Shown: positions 9,701 through 18,611, numbered from the stretch's first letter. The stretch: 64,000 bases of DNA from Clostridium cavendishii DSM 21758 (GCF_900141845.1 NZ_FQZB01000008.1:1-64000); one strand, 5' to 3'. Made by a program: numbers and translations. The notes: generated from the sequence alone by a model not told the origin.

Positions 9701-11649
9701 ATTGGTTTAATGTTGAAAATGTATGGGCTACTAAGGATAAAGATAATAAACCATTACCTAAGGATAAAGAACATTATTATTATGAAGGCTGGTGGGGCTA
9801 TGATTCAATGCCAGTTATCAAGGCCTTAAACGGTTCAGAATATAAAGTTAACTCCTGGGCAAATGAAATAATAGATGGTAAAGATTCTGTTACAAGAAAA
9901 TGGCTTAGAAATGGAAGTAATGGATGGAGACTTGATGTAGCTAACGAAGTTTCAGATGAGACTTGGCAGCACTTTAGAACTGCAGTTAAAGAAGAAAATA
10001 AAGACAATGCAATAGTTGGAGAGATATGGACTGATGCTTCTAAATATATACTTGGAGATATGTATGACTCGGTAATGAACTACAGATTTAGAGGTGCTAT
10101 AGGAAACTTTGTTAATGGAAAGACTTTAGATGGTCAAGAGGGTTCTTATACAGCACTAGATGCGACTAAAGAACTTGAGAAAATGAGGGAACAATATCCA
10201 CAGGAAGCACTAGATGCAATGATGAATCTTGTAGGTTCTCATGATACTCAAAGAATAATATCTGCTTTAGATGGCGTAAAAAAGAATCAAAGAGGTTTTG
10301 CAAATGATCCATCTAAGGAAGCTTTGAATAAAATGAGATTAATACCATTTCTTCAGATGACGCTAGAAGGTGCTCCAACAATCTATTATGGTGATGAAGC
10401 TGGTACCCCTGGCTGCGATGATCCAGATAATAGACGTGGTATGATTTGGGGAAAAGGTAATAAAGAATTAGCTCTATGGTATTCTTTACTTGGAACAACA
10501 AGAAATAAATATGAAGTTTTAAAAACAGGTAGTACTAATTTTATAACTTTAGATAAAGATATACAAAATGATGTATTAGCCTTTGAAAGATCAAATAAAG
10601 ATGACTATGCACTTATAATTGCAAATAGAAAAGTTGAAAAACTAACTAATGTTTCTATTAGTGTTAGCGATATTAAAGATGGTACTATTTTGACAGACGC
10701 TTTAAATAACTCTAATAAATATACTGTTAAAGATGGTAAAGTTACTGTAGCTGTAGACCCATTAAATGGATTGATACTTGTTAAAAATTATATTGAGGTA
10801 ACTCCAAACTATTCTCCATTAAAAGATATTTATGATAAAGAAGGTATAGTTAAGGATAGAAATATTCCAAAACCAGAAGCAGATCTAATTAAAGAAATAA
10901 AAGATAATCAAAATAAAAAGATAGAAATCTCTTTAACAGGTAATGAATCTATATCAAGACCAGTACTTGATGTTTTAAAAGAAAATAAAGTGGTTTTATC
11001 TGTGAAGGCTGAAAATGGTACAGTATTTATTTTTGAAGACCCAGCAGTTTATGATAAATTGAAATCTTTAGGTATCTTCGATTTTAGGCTACTATCTACT
11101 AACACTTTAAAAAACGAGTCTAGTCTTAAAGCCCTACAAAAGGCTAATGAAGGTATAAAATTTTTATCAAAATACAATTTTAATGTAGATGGTTTTGAAA
11201 ATATAGATTTTGGTGGAAAGATTAATATAAAGGTTCTAATTAATAAGGATATAGCTTCTAAACAAGTCTATGTTTATTATCTAGCAAACGATGGTAAAGC
11301 AACTAAAATAGCTGACTGTATTATTGATGAAAATGGTTTTATCGACTTTGAAGTAGATCACTTTAGTGATTACTTTATTACAGATAAAATTCTTAAAGTT
11401 GATTCTGCTAATGTTAAACCTACTGACCCAATCCCAGTAGATCCAAATAAACCAGTAGATCCATCTAAACCTGTTAATCCGAGCAATACAAATAACTCTA
11501 CTAATAAAATAGAAGAAAATAAATCAAATGCTAATAAAGGAAATATAGCTAAGCTTGGTGGCGTATCTGCTACAACTTGCATTATAGTTTCTATATTGCT
11601 TCTTGCTACAGGAGTAGTTATTGTTAGAAGAAAAAAGAAGCTAAATTAA
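6784..11649 (+). CDS. membrane-anchored amylopullulanase / alpha-amylase, 1621 aa
   Basis: A very large extracellular starch-degrading GH13 enzyme. A signal peptide (residues 1-32) is followed by several pullulanase X25-like modules (about 40-150, 145-245, 245-340 and 455-560, with the N-Y-E-Y-K-I-A-I-N-G type pattern), a CBM48-like module around 350-450 and further beta modules. The GH13 barrel starts near 762 (G-I-I-Y-Q-I-F-P-D-R-F). Catalytic residues appear as D1051 in GWRLDVANE, E1080 in GEIWTD and D1154 in SHDTQR. The tail has a Pro/Asp-rich spacer and a C-terminal membrane helix ending in RRKKK, without an LPXTG motif. The start has a strong GGGGGG-type binding site and a cre-like site upstream. 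Exact alpha-1,4 versus alpha-1,6 specificity cannot be read. Confidence 0.92.
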   Translation: MRKNASKVLSLFISIFFIFSLINVNTSTIAKASSQEPNINNYAVVVGNFFGNDKLDWKPDNLKGLMKTYSKGIYETFLELEPKNYEYKIAINGTWDESYGNSGNNISLKLTNKSKVYFRLDYLNKKVYDSVNNPEQFKSKATLVGTIGNLIENASDWNPKDDKQALNYIGGGFYSRTFDIKETASKKQYDLNYKIAYNGEWNNGEVGNDITCKIPANTKKISFLSNYLQNSATDSINSLNTNKIPSLIGTLRGEKDWEQNVKGWEFYPLNSNGVFAYTGLFKKGNYSYKACINYDWSESYPSDNKSLTIEEDNKYVVFILDLSNKKLYDSANDYNKVCEILGFTKKPIEVKGATVLDNGTIKFMYKNKEAKDVFLVGNITNSQTSKRQMILEDKDEGIWSLITRIGDKPQNIEYKFLVDGKMYQDPNNENPNGENSIIKFNGFNGRAITLPGSIQTAIGKTAWEPADKDFQFSYLGNGLYKYVLKGASPGSYEYKIAINFKWEPENYGLNGVEHGSNIPITIPKKQDITFLYNDDSHRVVDNINYKALDINLHGKSITSTKLTDTNLTGIYSATLDMKKGAYDDLSLTVKEGDASKEVPVGKIELSQDKSVKISYDPATEFVFNDSSDNKLDINGISYDSKKKEYKSVFGAIKTDASVDFNLKIKKDMASQVKMILTEASGVQKLEMNKNGSFDDGNDKWTLNLKPSTIGTYSYYFVISNGSDVKAYGDDDGFFGPGICNDLGKVKNYEFNVFDKNFKTPDWLKQGIIYQIFPDRFFNGDSLNDYSQKYARGDVAYEFYKSWYNTTENPDLELSDGGKYAGTKGDGIWANEMYGGDLIGVQKKLDYLQGLGVTILYFNPIGQSISNHRYDTSDYNNVDPLLGHMDDFVNLVNEAKKRNMHIILDGVFNHVSDDSIYFDRYGKFMTPEKPLGAYKYWEYVYDTMKKENINQSDAEAKAVEHFKALKITDLHYKDWFNVENVWATKDKDNKPLPKDKEHYYYEGWWGYDSMPVIKALNGSEYKVNSWANEIIDGKDSVTRKWLRNGSNGWRLDVANEVSDETWQHFRTAVKEENKDNAIVGEIWTDASKYILGDMYDSVMNYRFRGAIGNFVNGKTLDGQEGSYTALDATKELEKMREQYPQEALDAMMNLVGSHDTQRIISALDGVKKNQRGFANDPSKEALNKMRLIPFLQMTLEGAPTIYYGDEAGTPGCDDPDNRRGMIWGKGNKELALWYSLLGTTRNKYEVLKTGSTNFITLDKDIQNDVLAFERSNKDDYALIIANRKVEKLTNVSISVSDIKDGTILTDALNNSNKYTVKDGKVTVAVDPLNGLILVKNYIEVTPNYSPLKDIYDKEGIVKDRNIPKPEADLIKEIKDNQNKKIEISLTGNESISRPVLDVLKENKVVLSVKAENGTVFIFEDPAVYDKLKSLGIFDFRLLSTNTLKNESSLKALQKANEGIKFLSKYNFNVDGFENIDFGGKINIKVLINKDIASKQVYVYYLANDGKATKIADCIIDENGFIDFEVDHFSDYFITDKILKVDSANVKPTDPIPVDPNKPVDPSKPVNPSNTNNSTNKIEENKSNANKGNIAKLGGVSATTCIIVSILLLATGVVIVRRKKKLN

Positions 11650-11726
11650 ACAATGTTATAAGCTAACCACTAGCCAAGTAGAGTAACTTAGTTACAAATA
11701 ACTATCTCAATCTTATTTAGATAACT

Positions 11727-11758
11727 AGCGTCTATTTACTCGGTACTTAGACGCTTTT
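11727..11758 (+). terminator. terminator of amylopullulanase gene
   Basis: AGCGTCTA pairs with TAGACGCT, followed by TTTT and, after GCC, a second T-rich run. Confidence 0.7.
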
Positions 11759-11874
11759 GCCTCTCTTTTTTCAAGTATAATTCAATTTCTAAAATAATTA
11801 TTTTAATATTGTTGAAATAGAAACAAAAATTTAATATACTATTGTTAATGTATCAACGTGTGGGAGGACAGGTC

Positions 11875-12348
11875 ATGAACAAAGCAGAACAGGTCATAAG
11901 GGGTTTTAGGGACGTATACAACAAGATGGTTTGGCTTAATAAGTTTAAGATGGAAGATAGTCTTAAAGATTATAAATCTTCTGAAGTACATTGCATTGAA
12001 TACATTGAAAAAAATGTAGATTCCAACGTAACAAAACTTGCGGCGTCCTTTTATATGACTACAGGTGCCATAACCAAATTAACTAAGAAGCTCATAAAAA
12101 AAGGCATTATCGAAAGCTACAAGAAGCCTGATAACAAGAAAGAAATCTATTTTCGCTTGACTTCGCAAGGCAAAGTAATTTATAAAATTCATGAAGATTT
12201 GCACAAAGAGTTTCAAGAGCGGGATAAAGTAATATTTGATCAGGTAAGCGAAGAACAATTTGATAGTATGCTTAGCTTCGTAGAAAAGTATAGTAATCAT
12301 TTAGATGCAGAAATAAAGAAACTAGATATAGATATTAAGTCGGAATAA
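11875..12348 (+). CDS. MarR family transcriptional regulator
   Basis: A 157-residue winged-helix protein: the DNA-binding region spans about residues 45-110, with N-V-T-K-L-A-A-S-F-Y-M-T-T-G-A-I-T-K-L as helix-turn-helix and a D-N-K-K-E-I-Y-F-R-L-T wing, then a dimerisation helix. The ATG at 11875 is preceded by GGGAGG; upstream alternatives are in the leader. An MFS pump gene follows after a terminator and its own promoter, and the promoter carries palindromes typical of a MarR operator. Base use here is richer in G+C (for example CTTGCGGCGTCC) than in the neighbours, hinting at transfer. It most likely represses the pump until a ligand binds. Confidence 0.88.
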   Translation: MNKAEQVIRGFRDVYNKMVWLNKFKMEDSLKDYKSSEVHCIEYIEKNVDSNVTKLAASFYMTTGAITKLTKKLIKKGIIESYKKPDNKKEIYFRLTSQGKVIYKIHEDLHKEFQERDKVIFDQVSEEQFDSMLSFVEKYSNHLDAEIKKLDIDIKSE

Positions 12349-12374
12349 ATTTGAATAATGAAAATGAAACCATA

Positions 12375-12411
12375 AGTAGCCAAACTCTATTGAGAAAAGG
12401 CTGCTTTTTTT
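12375..12411 (+). terminator. terminator between MarR gene and MFS gene
   Basis: AGTAGCC pairs with GGCTGCT (one G-T pair) followed by a run of seven T. Confidence 0.85.
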
Positions 12412-12426
12412 ATCGCTATTATTTTG

Positions 12427-12474
12427 TTGACAAGGAAGCAAAATGATGATATGATATTTTTGCTTCCACGGAAG
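12427..12474 (+). promoter_or_regulatory. MFS promoter with overlapping MarR-type operators
   Basis: A near-consensus promoter: TTGACA at 12427-12432, a 17-base spacer, TATGAT at 12450-12455. Three GGAAG/CTTCC half-sites overlie it: GGAAGCAAAA in the spacer (12434-12443), its inverted copy TTTTTGCTTCC (12457-12467), and CTTCCACGGAAG (12463-12474), which is a perfect palindrome within TTTGCTTCC-AC-GGAAGTAAA. This layout fits repression by the MarR protein encoded just upstream. Confidence 0.75.
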
Positions 12475-12503
12475 TAAAATATGATTTTTGAGGAGAAATT
12501 TAA

Positions 12504-13739
12504 ATGTTCAAATTTAGATCACACAATGAACAGAACATAGAAGAAACCGTAGATAAGAAGGCTTTAATATTTGGTATTGTATCTATGTTTCTTTGCGGAT
12601 TAGGCTTCACTATTGTAGCACCTGTAGTCCCATTCTTAGTTCAGCCTTATACAAGAACTCCTGGAGAACAAGCTATAGTTGTTACGCTGCTTACCTCCAT
12701 TTATGCAGTCTGCGTGTTTTTTGCAGCCCCAGTACTTGGAACCTTGAGCGACAAATATGGCCGTCGTCCAATACTATTAGTATGCCTTCTTGGTTCTGCA
12801 ATTGGATACTTAGTTTTGGGTATGGGCGGAGCTATATGGATACTATTTGCTGGGCGCATAATAGATGGTATAACAGGCGGGGACATAAGCACTATCTTAG
12901 CATATTTTGCAGACATAATTCCTCCAAAGCAGAGAACCAAATACTTTGGGTGGGCGAGTGCGGTTGTAGGTGTAGGCACTGTCATTGGACCAACTCTAGG
13001 AGGATTGCTTGCCAAGGTTGGTTATTCTGTACCTATGTATTTTGGAGCAATAATAACTTTATTGAATGTTGTTTATGGATTCTTTTTTATGCCTGAAAGT
13101 CTTGACAAGAACAATAGACTGAAAGAAATTACTTTTGTAAGACTGAATCCATTTACACAGCTTGCAAACATACTTTCCATGAAAAGCTTAAAAATGCTAC
13201 TTGTCTCAGCTTTTTTACTTTGGATACCCAATGGATCTTTACAGGCAATTTTTCCACAACTTATAATGGATACTTTCAGCTTTCAGCCGGCACTAATCGG
13301 ACTTATGTTTTCAATTATTGGCTTCCAAGATATCATTTCACAAGGGTTCATAATGCCAAAGCTTTTGATAAAACTTAGCGATAAGCAGATAGCAATTCTT
13401 GGAATGTTTTCGGAGATTATAGGCTACAGTCTTATTGCAGCATCGGCTTTGTTCACATTCTATCCTCTTTTTATAGCTGGAATGTTTATATTTGGCTTTG
13501 GTGATTCGATCTTTGGCCCTTCATTTAATGGGATGCTCTCCAAGTCTGTCGATTCTAGTGAACAAGGAAGGATTCAAGGAGGTAGTCAATCTATTCAGGC
13601 TTTAGCAAGAATGATTGGGCCTGTCATTGGAGGTCAAATTTATATATCACTTGGACATGCTGCACCTGCTTTTATGGGGATGATACTTATAGTAGCAGCA
13701 ATAGTCGTTTTATATAAGGGTACTTATGTAAATATATAA
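12504..13739 (+). CDS. MFS drug efflux transporter (TetA-like)
   Basis: A 411-residue, 12-helix major facilitator proton antiporter. The motif-A loop between helices 2 and 3 reads G-T-L-S-D-K-Y-G-R-R-P, and an antiporter-type G-x-x-x-G-P-x-x-G-G stretch (V-G-T-V-I-G-P-T-L-G-G) lies in helix 5. Overall resemblance is to TetA-type and multidrug DHA1 pumps, so the substrate is probably a drug or organic solute, but it cannot be named. It has its own promoter with MarR-type operators. Like the regulator, it uses more G+C than its surroundings, so the pair may have arrived together. Confidence 0.87.
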   Translation: MFKFRSHNEQNIEETVDKKALIFGIVSMFLCGLGFTIVAPVVPFLVQPYTRTPGEQAIVVTLLTSIYAVCVFFAAPVLGTLSDKYGRRPILLVCLLGSAIGYLVLGMGGAIWILFAGRIIDGITGGDISTILAYFADIIPPKQRTKYFGWASAVVGVGTVIGPTLGGLLAKVGYSVPMYFGAIITLLNVVYGFFFMPESLDKNNRLKEITFVRLNPFTQLANILSMKSLKMLLVSAFLLWIPNGSLQAIFPQLIMDTFSFQPALIGLMFSIIGFQDIISQGFIMPKLLIKLSDKQIAILGMFSEIIGYSLIAASALFTFYPLFIAGMFIFGFGDSIFGPSFNGMLSKSVDSSEQGRIQGGSQSIQALARMIGPVIGGQIYISLGHAAPAFMGMILIVAAIVVLYKGTYVNI

Positions 13740-13978
13740 ACTAACTACTTTGTTCTTGAGCTTTTTTAATATCCTCTAGAAGCTTTCTATGAAAAGTTAT
13801 TTTAATAACATATAATAATAGGATTTTTGAACCTAGACATAAATTATGCAATCCTGTTTAAAATATTTTCAGAGTAAATTTAATGCCATGAAAAAGGAGA
13901 AATATTGACATACAAGATTATATTGGAATAGTATAGTTAAATAAACTAAATAAATAGAAGCTCAAGGAGGAGTATATA

Positions 13979-15094
13979 ATGAAACTTTTAGAATTAAGAC
14001 CTCAAATCTTTAAGTTTAATGACTGTTTAGAATTTAAAAATGAATTTAAATTAAACAATAAGGATTTAATATTTACAAATAAATTTTTATATGAAAGATT
14101 TCTTAAAAGTTTAGATATAAATTGTAACTACATATTTCAAGAGGATTATAATTTAAAAGAGCCATCAGATGACATAATAGATAAAATACTAAGTGAAATA
14201 AAATATAAGGATATAGATAGAGTTATTGCTATTGGTGGCGGATCTATAATAGATATTGCTAAAATTCTTGTATTAAAGAATGTAATATCTACTAAAGAAT
14301 TATTTGAAAGAAAAATACCTGTAATAAAAGAAAAAACTCTTATAATAATTCCTACAACTTGCGGCACAGGAAGCGAAGTTACTAATATATCTATAACAGA
14401 AATAAAAGCAAAAAGAACAAAGATGGGACTTGCTACAGAAGAACTTTTTGCTGATTATGCAGTATTAATTCCTGAACTTGTAAGAGAACTTCCTTATGAA
14501 TTTTTCGTGTATAGTTCAATAGATGCATTTATACATGCAATAGAATCATTAGTTTCTCCAAAAGCCAATGCATATACAGAGATGTTTAGTTTTGAAGCTA
14601 TTAAAACTATAATAAACGGATATAAAGCCATAATAGAAAAAGGTACTAATTATCGAAAAAAAATAATAGAAGATTTTCTTATTGCTAGTAACTATGCTGG
14701 TATAGCATTTCAAAACACTGGTGTTGGAGCAGTTCATGCCTTATCATATCCTTTAGGTGGAAAATATCACGTACCTCATGGTGAAGCAAATTATGCGTTT
14801 TTTATAGAAGTATTTAAGTTCTATAAAAAAATGAATCCAGATGGAAAAATTAAAAAGGTAAATACATTCATGGCTAACATACTTAATGTTTCAGAGGATA
14901 AAGTATATGAATCATTAGAAGAACTTCTAAATAACTTAATAGTAAGAAAAAATTTAAACACCTATGGTATGAAGAAAGAAGAAATTGAGCTATTTACTGA
15001 TAGTGTTATAGAAACTCAACAAAGACTTTTACAAAACAACTATGTAGATATGACTAGAGAGGATATAAAAAACATATATACTTCTTTATTTTAG
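13979..15094 (+). CDS. 4hbD: 4-hydroxybutyrate dehydrogenase (iron-type alcohol dehydrogenase)
   Basis: A 371-residue group III, Fe-dependent, NAD(H) alcohol dehydrogenase that interconverts 4-hydroxybutyrate and succinate semialdehyde. Family features are the G-G-G-S-I-I-D-I-A-K nucleotide motif (residues about 82-91), P-T-T-C-G-T-G-S-E-V-T-N, and metal ligands within D-A-F-I-H-A-I-E-S, H-A-L-S-Y-P-L-G-G and H-V-P-H-G-E-A-N-Y. The sequence recalls Clostridium kluyveri 4HbD closely, including length. The start has AAGGAGGAG 8 bases upstream. It stands alone between terminators, without the CoA-transferase and succinate-semialdehyde dehydrogenase partners, so a general butanol-type ADH role remains possible. 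Confidence 0.82.
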   Translation: MKLLELRPQIFKFNDCLEFKNEFKLNNKDLIFTNKFLYERFLKSLDINCNYIFQEDYNLKEPSDDIIDKILSEIKYKDIDRVIAIGGGSIIDIAKILVLKNVISTKELFERKIPVIKEKTLIIIPTTCGTGSEVTNISITEIKAKRTKMGLATEELFADYAVLIPELVRELPYEFFVYSSIDAFIHAIESLVSPKANAYTEMFSFEAIKTIINGYKAIIEKGTNYRKKIIEDFLIASNYAGIAFQNTGVGAVHALSYPLGGKYHVPHGEANYAFFIEVFKFYKKMNPDGKIKKVNTFMANILNVSEDKVYESLEELLNNLIVRKNLNTYGMKKEEIELFTDSVIETQQRLLQNNYVDMTREDIKNIYTSLF

Positions 15095-15110
15095 TTTAAT
15101 TCATATAAAA

Positions 15111-15152
15111 AATATAGACACAAAAAATAAATTTTTTTGTGTCTATATTTTT
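15111..15152 (+). terminator. terminator after 4hbD
   Basis: A long stem, AATATAGACACAAAAAA against TTTTTTGTGTCTATATT, followed by TTT. The symmetry means it may also act on the opposite strand for the YvrJ-like gene. Confidence 0.8.
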
Positions 15153-15191
15153 GGTTATTATTTAGTTCCGAGTCTATTTTTTCATATGTTT

Positions 15192-15380
15192 TTAAGAAGC
15201 CTTAAAATTATCCGTAGTATCAATTACTACTCCAAGTTTTGTAGATATTATAGTGTTAAGCCGATTTATAGATGCTGCTAAACTTACTATTTGCTTTTCT
15301 AGCCTTATAAGAAGATAAGCACTTATAGTAACAGGAAAGCCAACATTAGCTACTAAATTAACAAAATCCTTAACCTCCAT
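15192..15380 (-). CDS. YvrJ family small protein
   Basis: A 62-residue protein with one membrane helix near the N-terminus (V-G-F-P-V-T-I-S-A-Y-L-L-I-R-L-E-K) and a polar helix with L-A-A-S-I-N-R-L-N. This is the whole pattern of the YvrJ family; its role is unknown. The ATG at 15380 follows GGGGTGG; an in-frame GTG nine bases earlier lies in that site. Another short gene lies 357 bases away on the other strand. Confidence 0.75.
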   Translation of the reverse strand: MEVKDFVNLVANVGFPVTISAYLLIRLEKQIVSLAASINRLNTIISTKLGVVIDTTDNFKAS

Positions 15381-15737
15381 TTTATCCACCCCCTTCTTTC
15401 TCTATATATACAATAGTTAGGGTATTTTTTAGATTTAAAGTGTTTTTTTAGAAATTTTATTAATTATAAAATTTAAATATGTATTTTAGAAAATCCTACA
15501 AAGTTATATTGCATATATTTATAAATTACAAGAACAGCAAATATATTATTAGTATACTTTAATGAAGGGATTGACTAGATAATTGGAATTCAATTTGAGT
15601 CTTTATTATTATATAATTAAAAATTAATACTCTTAAATAAAATTTATACATTTAATAAATGTAACAGAATTAAATATAAATTCATATATTATACTAGACA
15701 ATTATTATTTATTTAATTTTAAAAGGAAGTGTCATAT
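15381..15737. other. 357-base intergenic region
   Basis: Very AT-rich divergent promoter region between the YvrJ-like gene and the 15738-16103 gene. Apart from the AAAAGGAAGTG ribosome binding site at its right end I see no distinct structure. Confidence 0.5.
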
Positions 15738-16103
15738 ATGACTATAAAAAAATTATCTACTGGAGTTCTTGCAAAAGATGTTACCACAACCTTAGCAGGA
15801 ATAACTTTAGTTAATGTTGACTCAGATGATTCAGCAAATGTATCAGTATTTGTTTTTGATTGGACTTCAGGTTCTCCTGTTCAATTAACAACATCTATAC
15901 CAAATCCTGTGATAATTTTGCCAGATACCTTCCAAAATATTACAGCTAGTTTAAGTAGTGTATCTTTTTATGAAATAAGGTTTGTATATACCTTTGATAA
16001 TGATATAATATTTAATTGTTACGGATTAACTGCTCTACCATTTGTAATTGGACAAGCAAATAATGTATTACATCGTGAGCTTAGTGACGTAGAGCTGGTG
16101 TAA
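15738..16103 (+). CDS. hypothetical protein, 121 aa
   Basis: The ATG at 15738 is chosen because AAGGAAGTG precedes it; the GTG nine bases earlier is part of that site. The protein has no signal peptide. It reads as an all-beta domain: alternating hydrophobic strands such as V-S-V-F-V-F-D-W, P-V-I-I-L-P-D and Y-E-I-R-F-V-Y. I recognise no family. A strong terminator follows. Small beta proteins of this kind occur on clostridial spore surfaces, but nothing here proves it. Confidence 0.6.
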   Translation: MTIKKLSTGVLAKDVTTTLAGITLVNVDSDDSANVSVFVFDWTSGSPVQLTTSIPNPVIILPDTFQNITASLSSVSFYEIRFVYTFDNDIIFNCYGLTALPFVIGQANNVLHRELSDVELV

Positions 16104-16123
16104 ATATTTTATTATATTGAATT

Positions 16124-16162
16124 AGCCCACTGTGAAAATACATTTCACAGTGGGCTTCTTTA
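16124..16162 (+). terminator. strong terminator
   Basis: AGCCCACTGTGAAA pairs perfectly with TTTCACAGTGGGCT, followed by TCTTT. Confidence 0.9.
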
Positions 16163-16236
16163 AGTAAGAATCCAAATTTTAATTTGATTAATTCGAACTT
16201 ACTCATATGAATGAAATGAATAGGAATTTCCTTTAT
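16162..16236 (+). repeat. 75-base dispersed palindromic repeat, copy 1
   Basis: Begins AAGTAAGAATCCAAA, contains the palindromic core CCAAATTTTAATTTG, then ATTCGAACTTACTC, and ends AGGAATTTCCTTTA. Other full copies lie at 20936, 22665, 55998 and 57610. AAGTAAG pairs with CTTACT to close a hairpin. It starts directly at the end of a terminator. Confidence 0.85.
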
Positions 16237-16266
16237 TAATTATAATTTACACTTATATTTATTAAA

Positions 16267-17139
16267 CTATTTTACTTTTCCACCTTCAATTACAAGGCTA
16301 TCTTTGAATTCTTCTCCATAAGTGTCTTTTAATGTTTCATCATAATCCTTATGAATAAAGTTTTCTTTTCCTAAACTTTCAAGTTCATTATTGATCCAGT
16401 CAAGAAGATCTTTATTACCTTTAGCTACGGCAGGGGCTATGGTATCCTTGCTTCCTAGCTCAGGAATTCCAACTGTAAACCCTGGAGTCTTCTTTGCCCA
16501 TGCTATAACTTCTGTATTATCATTAGCTATAGCATCTCCACGTTTATCTTTTAAAGCCTCAAATATTTCTGAATATTGATCATATTTTACTAGTTGTATA
16601 TCAGGAAGGTTTTTAGTAAAATAAGTTTCAGCAGTAGTTCCTTTAGCTACTATAATCTTTTTACCTTTTAACCCATCCACTGATGTTATCTTAGCTCCAT
16701 CTGGAGATACTACTCCAAGAGAAACATTCATATAAGGATTTGCAAAATCAACCTTTTTCTTTCTTTCATCTGTAACAGTAAAGTTTGCCATTATTATATC
16801 AACTTTATTTGATTCTAAATAAGCAACCCTGCTCGAAGCATCTACAAGTACAAACTCTACTTTTGATTCATCACCTAGAAGATCCTTAGCAAATCTTTTA
16901 GCGATATATACGTCAAAACCTTGATTTTTACCATTTGCATCTAAATAGCCAAAGGGAGCCTTATCACTAAATACACCTATCTTTATAGTCCCTCTTTTTT
17001 TGATTTCTTCAACTGAGCTTTTAGCTGTTTCTTTTTTAGTATCTGTTTTAGCTGTATTTGAAGATCCACAACCTATTAATACTCCGCCTATTAAACTTAC
17101 AACAATTAATGATGTTAATATTTTTTTTACATTCTTCAT
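16267..17139 (-). CDS. amino-acid ABC transporter substrate-binding lipoprotein
   Basis: A 290-residue extracellular lipoprotein of the solute-binding family 3. The signal ends in the lipobox L-I-G-C, and the mature part starts K-R-G-T-I-K-I-G-V-F-S-D-K-A-P-F-G-Y, followed by G-F-D-V-Y-I-A-K-R and V-D-I-I-M-A-N-F-T-V-T-D-E-R-K, hallmark motifs of polar amino-acid binding proteins. It is the last gene of a four-gene operon with two permeases and an ATPase. Two permeases and this binding-protein type fit glutamate/aspartate or glutamine uptake; the exact amino acid is not readable. Confidence 0.9.
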   Translation of the reverse strand: MKNVKKILTSLIVVSLIGGVLIGCGSSNTAKTDTKKETAKSSVEEIKKRGTIKIGVFSDKAPFGYLDANGKNQGFDVYIAKRFAKDLLGDESKVEFVLVDASSRVAYLESNKVDIIMANFTVTDERKKKVDFANPYMNVSLGVVSPDGAKITSVDGLKGKKIIVAKGTTAETYFTKNLPDIQLVKYDQYSEIFEALKDKRGDAIANDNTEVIAWAKKTPGFTVGIPELGSKDTIAPAVAKGNKDLLDWINNELESLGKENFIHKDYDETLKDTYGEEFKDSLVIEGGKVK

Positions 17140-17167
17140 AATATATCTTCCTTTCTAAAATTAATAT

Positions 17168-17920
17168 TTAGGCTAAATTCTCATATTCAAACATATTTAA
17201 AAATCTTTTAGCTCTTTCAGTTTTAGGATTTGAAAAAAATTCTTGTGGAGTTCCTGCTTCAGCTACATTTCCTCCATCTATAAAGATAACTTTATCTGCG
17301 ACAGCTTTAGCAAAACTCATTTCGTGAGTTACGATTACCATAGTCATGCCTTGATTAGCTAAATTTAATATAACCTCTAAAACCTCTCTAACCATTTCAG
17401 GATCTAACGAAGCTGTCACCTCATCAAAAAGCATTATTTCAGGCTTCATACATAATGCTCTTACTATAGCAATTCTTTGCTTTTGACCTCCTGAAAGCTC
17501 CCTTGGATAGGCATTTTTGCGTTCTAATAATCCAACTTTATCTAATAATTCTTCAGCTTCCCTTAGCACTTCATCTTTAGCCCTTTTTTGAACCTTTACT
17601 GGTCCTAAAAGTATATTTTCTATAACAGTCATATGAGGGAAAAGGTCATAGCTTTGAAAAACCATTCCTATTCTTTGACGAATCTCTCCCCAATTAACAT
17701 TTTTTTCTGTAAGATCCTTATCATAAAAATTGATATGTCCACCTTGTACACTTTCAAGTCCATTTAAACATCTAAGAAAAGTACTCTTACCACAACCAGA
17801 AGGCCCTAATATAACAACTACTTCACCCTTATGGACATCAAGGTTTATTCCATTTAGTATTTTTTTATCTCCAAATTGTTTTTGTAAATCTTTTATTTCA
17901 ATTAAAACATTACTTTCCAT
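17168..17920 (-). CDS. polar amino-acid ABC transporter ATP-binding protein (GlnQ/GltL-like)
   Basis: A 250-residue cytoplasmic ATPase. Walker A is G-P-S-G-C-G-K-S-T near residue 36, the signature is L-S-G-G-Q-K-Q-R, Walker B is I-M-L-F-D-E-V-T, and the switch His lies in V-I-V-T-H-E. The [10 protein letters not shown] form is typical of GlnQ-type proteins. The ATG at 17920 follows AAGGAGG; a TTG two codons upstream is ignored. It lies 13 bases after the second permease, in the same operon. Confidence 0.93.
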   Translation of the reverse strand: MESNVLIEIKDLQKQFGDKKILNGINLDVHKGEVVVILGPSGCGKSTFLRCLNGLESVQGGHINFYDKDLTEKNVNWGEIRQRIGMVFQSYDLFPHMTVIENILLGPVKVQKRAKDEVLREAEELLDKVGLLERKNAYPRELSGGQKQRIAIVRALCMKPEIMLFDEVTASLDPEMVREVLEVILNLANQGMTMVIVTHEMSFAKAVADKVIFIDGGNVAEAGTPQEFFSNPKTERAKRFLNMFEYENLA

Positions 17921-17933
17921 AACCAAAACCTCC

Positions 17934-18611
17934 TTATACTTGCCACTTTTTCTCTAGTTTTTTTGATAACTTTGATAGGGGATAACAAATTATAAAATAT
18001 AGCATAAATATAAAACCATAAATCCAAAAGGATGCAGTAGGAACCTTAAAACGAGAAAGTTCTATAATCTGTTGACCTACCTTAACAACATCTATAACTC
18101 CTATTAGAACAACTAAAGAACTAGTTTTAATCATTCTTGTAGCTAAATTTATAGCTGAAGGTAACATTCTTCTTATTGCTTGTGGTATAAGAATATATCT
18201 ATAAATATTAAGCCTTGAAAGACCAATAGCTTTCCCTGATTCAATTTGATGCTTAGGTAAAGATTCTAAAGCACCTCTAACTATATCTCCCATTTCAGCA
18301 GCTCCCCAAAGGCTAAACACTATAACTGAAACTATTTCTCCACTTAACTGTAGATTTAGGGCTGTGGTAACTTCAAAATATACAACAAATAGCCAAACTA
18401 AAATAGGAATTATTCTAAAAAGTTCTAAATATAAACGACTAATAATTGCTATAAATTTTGATTTTGATGTTCTAATAATTCCAAAAATAATACCTAAAAA
18501 AGTACCTATAAAGATTGAAGAAAAAGAGATTGCGGCAGTTACCCATAAACCAGAAAGTAATCTTTGGAGATTTAATCCATCAAAAAGCATTTTTATGTCC
18601 AAACTCTGCAT
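17934..18611 (-). CDS. amino-acid ABC transporter permease
   Basis: A 225-residue integral membrane protein of the His/Glu/Gln/Arg permease family. It has about five helices and the EAA loop read as [22 protein letters not shown]. Its start lies inside the end of the other permease gene (32-base overlap), so the two are probably translationally coupled and form a heterodimeric channel. Confidence 0.9.
   Translation of the reverse strand: MQSLDIKMLFDGLNLQRLLSGLWVTAAISFSSIFIGTFLGIIFGIIRTSKSKFIAIISRLYLELFRIIPILVWLFVVYFEVTTALNLQLSGEIVSVIVFSLWGAAEMGDIVRGALESLPKHQIESGKAIGLSRLNIYRYILIPQAIRRMLPSAINLATRMIKTSSLVVLIGVIDVVKVGQQIIELSRFKVPTASFWIYGFIFMLYFIICYPLSKLSKKLEKKWQV

Noticed and set aside
11540..11649. 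Sortase anchor in amylopullulanase
   Set aside because: Spacer, helix and basic tail are present but LPXTG is not.
12593..13096. Frame of 167 codons inside the MFS gene
   Set aside because: Shadow of the transporter gene; residue make-up rich in Ser, Cys and Trp with no domain and no start site.
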